From: Mycobacterium sp.
Lineage (GTDB): Bacteria > Actinomycetota > Actinomycetes > Mycobacteriales > Mycobacteriaceae
Direction: 5' to 3'
Length of the DNA: 57,438 bases
Assembly (NCBI GenBank): GCA_011620645.1
Contig: WOYS01000095.1
Coordinates: 1 to 57,438, forward strand
Positions 53,549 through 57,438 of this stretch are shown here, in pieces (the first letter of the stretch is position 1; the number at the start of each line of letters is the position of its first letter). The notes under the pieces were generated by a model, which searched no databases, was not told the DNA's origin, and saw only the letters and a program-made list of their open reading frames with translations. Position numbers and translations under genes: made by a program.

Positions 53549-55267
53549 CTACAGCCCCAGATCGGCCTCGAACGCGCCTTCTTCAAGCCGCCGCTTGATG
53601 GTGGTGAGGAAACGGCCGGCATCCGCACCGTCGACGAGGCGGTGGTCGTAGGTCAGCGGCAGGTAGGCCACCGAGCGCACGCCGATCGACTCGTTGCCGT
53701 TCTCGTCCATGACGACCCGGGGACGCTTGACGATCGCACCGGTGCCCAGCATCGCCGCCTGCGGCGGGACCAGGATCGGGGTGTCGAACAATGCGCCCTG
53801 GCTGCCGATGTTGGTGATCGTGAAGGTGCCACCGGACAGCTCATCGGGCTTCAGGTTGCCCGACCGGGCACGTGCCGCGATATCCGCGATGGCGCGCGCC
53901 AGGCCGCCGAGGGACAGATCGCCCGCGTTGTGCACAACGGGGGAGAGCAGACCCTGCTCGGTGTCGACCGCGAAGCCCAGGTGCTCGGCGTCGTAGTAGG
54001 TGATCTCCTTGGTGTCCTCGTTGTAGCTGGCGTTGACGTTCGGATGCGCCTTGAGCGCATCGACCACCGCCACCGCGAAGAACGGCAGGAAGGTCAGGTT
54101 CACACCCTCACGCTCGGCGAAGCTGGCCTTGGCCTTCGTCCGTAGTGACACGATCTTGGTCAGGTCGACCTCGTGGGTCTGCGTCAGCTGAGCCGTCGTC
54201 TGCAGCGATTCACGGGTCTTCTTGGCCGTGATCTGCCGGATGCGGTTGGCCTTCTGGGTGGTGCCACGCAGATGGGCCAGTGCCGGTGCGGCGGCGGGCT
54301 TGGACGGGGCAGCCGCCGCCGGAGCGGAAGCTGCCGGTGCCGCTGCGGGTGCCGGGGCCCTCTTGGCCTCGGCCGCGGCGAGCACATCCTGCTTACGGAT
54401 GCGTCCGCCGACTCCGGTGCCGCTGACCGAGGACAGGTCGACGCCGTTCTCGCCGGCCAGCTTGCGGACCAGCGGCGTGACATATGGGGAACCGTCACCC
54501 GAGGGCGCGGACTCCGCGGCGGGCTTGGGCTCGGGCTTCGGATCAGGCTTGGACTCGGCCTTCGGGGCCGGCTCAGGCTGGGCTTCCTCGGCCGGTTGGG
54601 TCGTGGGCTCCGGTTTGGCTTCGGCCTTCGGCGTGGGTTCGGGCTTGCTGGGGGCCGGAGCGGAACCCGCGGCACCGATCTTGGCGAGTTCACCACCGAC
54701 CGCGACGACATCGTCTTCCTCGGCGGTGATCGACAGCAACGTGCCGGCCACCGGTGACGGGATCTCGGTGTCGACCTTGTCGGTGGACACCTCGACCAGT
54801 GGCTCGTCGACGGCGACCTCGTCGCCGACCTTCTTCAGCCAGCGGGTGACGGTGCCCTCGGTGACGGACTCGCCCAGTTCCGGCATCGTGATCGACGTCG
54901 CGTCGCCGGAGGCGGCGGGCTCGGGCTCGGCTTCCTCGGCGGGCGCCTCTTCGGCGGCGGGCTCTGGTTCGGGCTCGGGCTCGGCTTCTTCGGCGGGAGC
55001 GGACTCGGCCGAGTCACCGGCAGATTCGCCTTCCTCGCCGATCAGCGCCAGATCACCGCCGATCTCGACGACGTCATCCTCGGCCGCGATGATCTTGGTG
55101 AGGACACCGGCAGCCGGCGACGGGATCTCGGTGTCGACCTTGTCGGTGCTGACCTCGAGCAGTGGTTCGTCGACGGCGACGGTGTCGCCCTCCTGTTTGA
55201 GCCATCGCGTGACGGTCCCCTCGGTGACGCTCTCACCGAGTGCGGGCATCTGAACAGAGATTGCCAT
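53549..55267 (-). CDS. dlaT: Dihydrolipoamide acyltransferase, two lipoyl domains
   Basis: 572-aa E2 component of pyruvate or branched-chain/2-oxoglutarate dehydrogenase and, in M. tuberculosis, part of a peroxynitrite reductase. Two lipoyl domains ([12 protein letters not shown]; lipoyl Lys43 in the first) are separated by Glu/Pro/Ala-rich linkers. Then come the E3-binding domain ([20 protein letters not shown]) and a catalytic domain ending [18 protein letters not shown] 55267 has GAGGAG upstream. Its lipoate comes from the lipB-lipA genes nearby. Confidence 0.95.
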   Translation of the reverse strand: MAISVQMPALGESVTEGTVTRWLKQEGDTVAVDEPLLEVSTDKVDTEIPSPAAGVLTKIIAAEDDVVEIGGDLALIGEEGESAGDSAESAPAEEAEPEPEPEPAAEEAPAEEAEPEPAASGDATSITMPELGESVTEGTVTRWLKKVGDEVAVDEPLVEVSTDKVDTEIPSPVAGTLLSITAEEDDVVAVGGELAKIGAAGSAPAPSKPEPTPKAEAKPEPTTQPAEEAQPEPAPKAESKPDPKPEPKPAAESAPSGDGSPYVTPLVRKLAGENGVDLSSVSGTGVGGRIRKQDVLAAAEAKRAPAPAAAPAASAPAAAAPSKPAAAPALAHLRGTTQKANRIRQITAKKTRESLQTTAQLTQTHEVDLTKIVSLRTKAKASFAEREGVNLTFLPFFAVAVVDALKAHPNVNASYNEDTKEITYYDAEHLGFAVDTEQGLLSPVVHNAGDLSLGGLARAIADIAARARSGNLKPDELSGGTFTITNIGSQGALFDTPILVPPQAAMLGTGAIVKRPRVVMDENGNESIGVRSVAYLPLTYDHRLVDGADAGRFLTTIKRRLEEGAFEADLGL

Positions 55268-55412
55268 GGGTTTTGACTCCTCGAAAGTCATCGTCACGGT
55301 TCGAACGGGGTGGACTTCTATCCTGTCATGTCCGCCGAGCGCGGTCGTCGCGGACGTACTTACTCGTTGGTCTGGCACCATCGAAGAAGGCGTGCGAGAG
55401 GAGTAACCCCAG

Positions 55413-55769
55413 TTGGGACTGTTCGGCAGGTGGCGGCGTCCGCGCGGTGGCTCGCGATCGCAGGCCCGTAAACAGGCTTCGGCCGATGTGAGTTACCTGC
55501 GCGACTGGGTCGCCACGCACACCGGAGTCGAGGCTTTCGTCGAGCCTCAGACCACCGTCACCGAGGTCACCGTCGTGCTGGTGGCAGCCGATGGTGAGTG
55601 GACCAGACGGCGCACCGGCGGGGACGCGGGGGCGCGTCGACTGAGCCGACAACTCGACATTCCGGTGTACGACGTTCAGAAGGTGGGCTATCCGCAGCGC
55701 ATGCGCGACTACGATGCGCGTCGACGGATCGGTCGCGACCGGGCCATGCGCAGGGACCTCGAAGGGTAG
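55413..55769 (+). CDS. Conserved hypothetical 118-aa protein
   Basis: Small basic protein: an Arg-rich N-terminus, a central segment [20 protein letters not shown] and a C-terminal [23 protein letters not shown] 55413 is used because GAGAGGAG lies 8 bp upstream. I recall similar genes between dlaT and pepB in other mycobacteria but know no function. It is divergent from dlaT. Confidence 0.65.
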   Translation: MGLFGRWRRPRGGSRSQARKQASADVSYLRDWVATHTGVEAFVEPQTTVTEVTVVLVAADGEWTRRRTGGDAGARRLSRQLDIPVYDVQKVGYPQRMRDYDARRRIGRDRAMRRDLEG

Positions 55770-55844
55770 CCCGGCCGGCTGGCGCATGCGCTGCCACAGG
55801 TGCAGTACGGCGCGCGCCAACCTGTGTTAGCCGTTCTCTGTCAT

Positions 55845-55886
55845 CCCTTTTCGGCTATCCCTTTTCGGCTATCCCTTTTCGGCTAT
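55845..55886 (-). repeat. 14-bp tandem triplication of the pepB 3' end
   Basis: CCCTTTTCGGCTAT occurs three times. The copy at 55873-55886 encodes the last residues of PepB (IAEKG); the stop codon comes from the next copy, so the duplication extends beyond the gene. Confidence 0.9.
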
Positions 55887-57383
55887 GTCCTCCAGCACCG
55901 CGAACATGGTGCGGGTCGGGACCCCGGTACCGCCCTTGCCCGTGTAACCCCACGGCCCACTGGAGTTGTAGGCGGGGGCGGCGATGTCGATATGCGCCCA
56001 CTGCACGTCATCGGCCACGAACTCGCGCAGGTACACCCCGGCGACCAGCATGCCGGCGTAGCGGGACGAACTGATGTTGGCCAGATCGGCGACCGTGGAC
56101 TTCAGATCGTCCTTGAGTTCCTCGGGCAGCGGCATGGCCCAGCCGTTCTCGCCGACGGACTGCGACAGCGCCGCGACCCGGTCGCGAAACTCGTCGCTGC
56201 CCATCACGCCGGGTGTGCGGGAGCCCAGCGCGACGGTCTGCGCACCCGTCAGGGTGGATGTCTCGATCAGATAATCGGGGTCGTCTTCACAGGCCCGCAC
56301 GATCGCGTCGGCCAGGATCAGTCGTCCCTCGGCGTCGGTGTTGAGCACCTCGACGGTGATGCCGCCGTACTGGGTCAGCACATCACCGGGACGCTGCGCG
56401 GTGGATGACGGCATGTTCTCGGCGATCGGCACGGTGGCGATGACATCGATGGGCAGCTTCTGCTTGGCGGCCAGCACCACGGTGGCGATGACCGAGGCCG
56501 CACCACCCATATCGGAGGTCATTTGATGCATGCTGGCGGCCGGCTTGATCGAGATGCCGCCGGTGTCGAAGGTGACACCCTTGCCGACCAGGGCCACCGT
56601 CTTGCCCTTGCCGCCCCCGCCCTTGTAAGTCAGCCGCACCAGGCGCGGCAGCCGCGAGGATCCCTTGCCCACGCCGACGATGCCGCCGTAGCCGCCCTTG
56701 ATCAGTGCCTTGTCGTCGAGGATCTCCACAACAAGGCCGACCGTCTCACCCAATGCCTTTGCCCGCTTGGCGAATTCGGCCGGGTAAAGGTGGCTTGGCG
56801 GGGTATTCACGAAGTCGCGGGCGGTGGCCACGGCGGTCGCGACATCGACCGCGCGCTGGGCCTTGGCCTTGGTCGCGGCCCTGGCATTCGCGGCCAGCGC
56901 GACGATTTTGGTCAGCCCCTTGTCCTTCGGGGCGGTCTTGTCGCTGCGGAAATCGGTGAACCGGTAGGCGCCCAGGATCAGCCCCTCCACCGCGGCCTCA
57001 AGGTCCAGCAGGGACAACGCGTCGACGACGGTGCCGACCTTGTCCAGCGACCGTGCCGCCGCGCCTGCGGCGCGACGGATCTTGTCGGCCGGCCATTCGT
57101 CGCTCTGATCGCCCAGCCCGACCGTCAACACGCTGGCCACCGGTAGCGCGGAAATCACCAGCCGGTGCAGCTGGCCGTCGGACCCGGTCGCGCCCAGTGC
57201 CTTGAGTCCGGCTGCGATGGCGGCGACCGCGTCGTCATCCAGATGGTCCAGCACTCCGGTGACGGCCGGACCATCATCGCCGGCGACCACGGGTACGAGG
57301 AGTACGGCCTCGGCGATGCCCCTGCCGGGCAGGGACGAGCTGACGGTGACGGTCGGGGCCTGGTAGCCGGGTGCGCTGCTCAT
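55869..57383 (-). CDS. pepB: Leucyl aminopeptidase (M17)
   Basis: 504-aa M17 aminopeptidase that removes N-terminal residues from peptides in the cytosol. The signature [10 protein letters not shown] is intact; metal ligands lie in [18 protein letters not shown] and [12 protein letters not shown]. It forms hexamers in related species. No ephD lies between it and dlaT, unlike in M. tuberculosis. The 3' end sits in the 14-bp triplication. Confidence 0.94.
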   Translation of the reverse strand: MSSAPGYQAPTVTVSSSLPGRGIAEAVLLVPVVAGDDGPAVTGVLDHLDDDAVAAIAAGLKALGATGSDGQLHRLVISALPVASVLTVGLGDQSDEWPADKIRRAAGAAARSLDKVGTVVDALSLLDLEAAVEGLILGAYRFTDFRSDKTAPKDKGLTKIVALAANARAATKAKAQRAVDVATAVATARDFVNTPPSHLYPAEFAKRAKALGETVGLVVEILDDKALIKGGYGGIVGVGKGSSRLPRLVRLTYKGGGGKGKTVALVGKGVTFDTGGISIKPAASMHQMTSDMGGAASVIATVVLAAKQKLPIDVIATVPIAENMPSSTAQRPGDVLTQYGGITVEVLNTDAEGRLILADAIVRACEDDPDYLIETSTLTGAQTVALGSRTPGVMGSDEFRDRVAALSQSVGENGWAMPLPEELKDDLKSTVADLANISSSRYAGMLVAGVYLREFVADDVQWAHIDIAAPAYNSSGPWGYTGKGGTGVPTRTMFAVLEDIAEKG

Positions 57384-57438
57384 TCGGACAACCCTAATCA
57401 GATCAACGCATACGCGCGTCGCTCGCCCCGGATGCTTT

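Noticed and set aside
54222..55253. Ser/Ala/Gly-rich frame opposite dlaT
   Set aside because: Low-complexity shadow of the dlaT linkers; no start signal and no known family.

Overview
The window is high-GC actinobacterial DNA. It almost certainly comes from a fast-growing, environmental-type Mycobacterium (Mycolicibacterium). From about 27 kb to the end, gene content and order follow the M. tuberculosis Rv2236c-to-Rv2213 block: cobD, SURF1, ptpA, ptkA, cobC, NIF3-like, zinc-ribbon protein, RNase H/phosphatase fusion, rnpB, CYTH-CHAD, panB, two Hip1/CaeA-type proteases, glnA2, glnE, glnA1, RDD, DUF4191, lipA, lipB, TIGR01777, dlaT and pepB. GTG starts, ATGA/GTGA overlaps and apparently leaderless promoters fit the same assignment. 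I worked from memory of these families and ran no search.

Layout. 1-53 is the 3' end of a tRNA-Val(UAC). 0.4-1.6 kb holds a Fic enzyme with its own winged helix and a repeat-rich promoter. 2.1-4.7 kb is an arsenic operon on the minus strand (arsR, acr3, two arsenate reductases). 4.8-27 kb is an accessory stress block. It has a DosR/DevR-like response regulator without an adjacent sensor kinase, four intact universal stress proteins (USPs) and several wrecked ones, two Acg-type nitroreductases, two pyridoxamine-oxidase-like flavoproteins, an Rv2004c-like kinase, a K+/H+ antiporter, a zinc alcohol dehydrogenase, a VIT1-like metal transporter and small membrane proteins. Embedded at 15.4-19.3 kb is a sulfide/persulfide module: CstR-like repressor, rhodanese, persulfide dioxygenase-rhodanese and SQR-like flavoprotein, with three matching operators.

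How it works together. The regulator keeps the phosphorylation residues (D54, T82, K104) and DNA-contact residues (K179, K182, N183) known for DosR. I found about seven DosR-like boxes in the block. Several sit about 42 bp upstream of a plausible start point with a -10 at the right place. The genes they precede (usp, acg-like, PNPOx-like, Rv2004c-like) are the classes found in the M. tuberculosis dormancy regulon. I read the block as a second, self-contained DosR-type regulon that is also decaying: it contains at least three usp fragments and broken thioredoxin, SulP and IS3 pieces.

The conserved 27-57 kb half covers cobalamin synthesis, cytochrome oxidase assembly, RNA processing, pantothenate, nitrogen assimilation (two glutamine synthetases plus the adenylyltransferase), lipoate synthesis with its client dihydrolipoamide acyltransferase, and peptidases. 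Its notable oddities are a ptpA with a large internal deletion and a frameshift, a TrxR-like/methyltransferase fusion, a lipA start built on a 36-bp tandem repeat, and a composite scar of VOC and 13E12 fragments beside rnpB.

Short tandem duplications of 9-36 bp occur at more than ten gene ends and intergenic sites, which suggests frequent slippage or end-joining scars in this genome.
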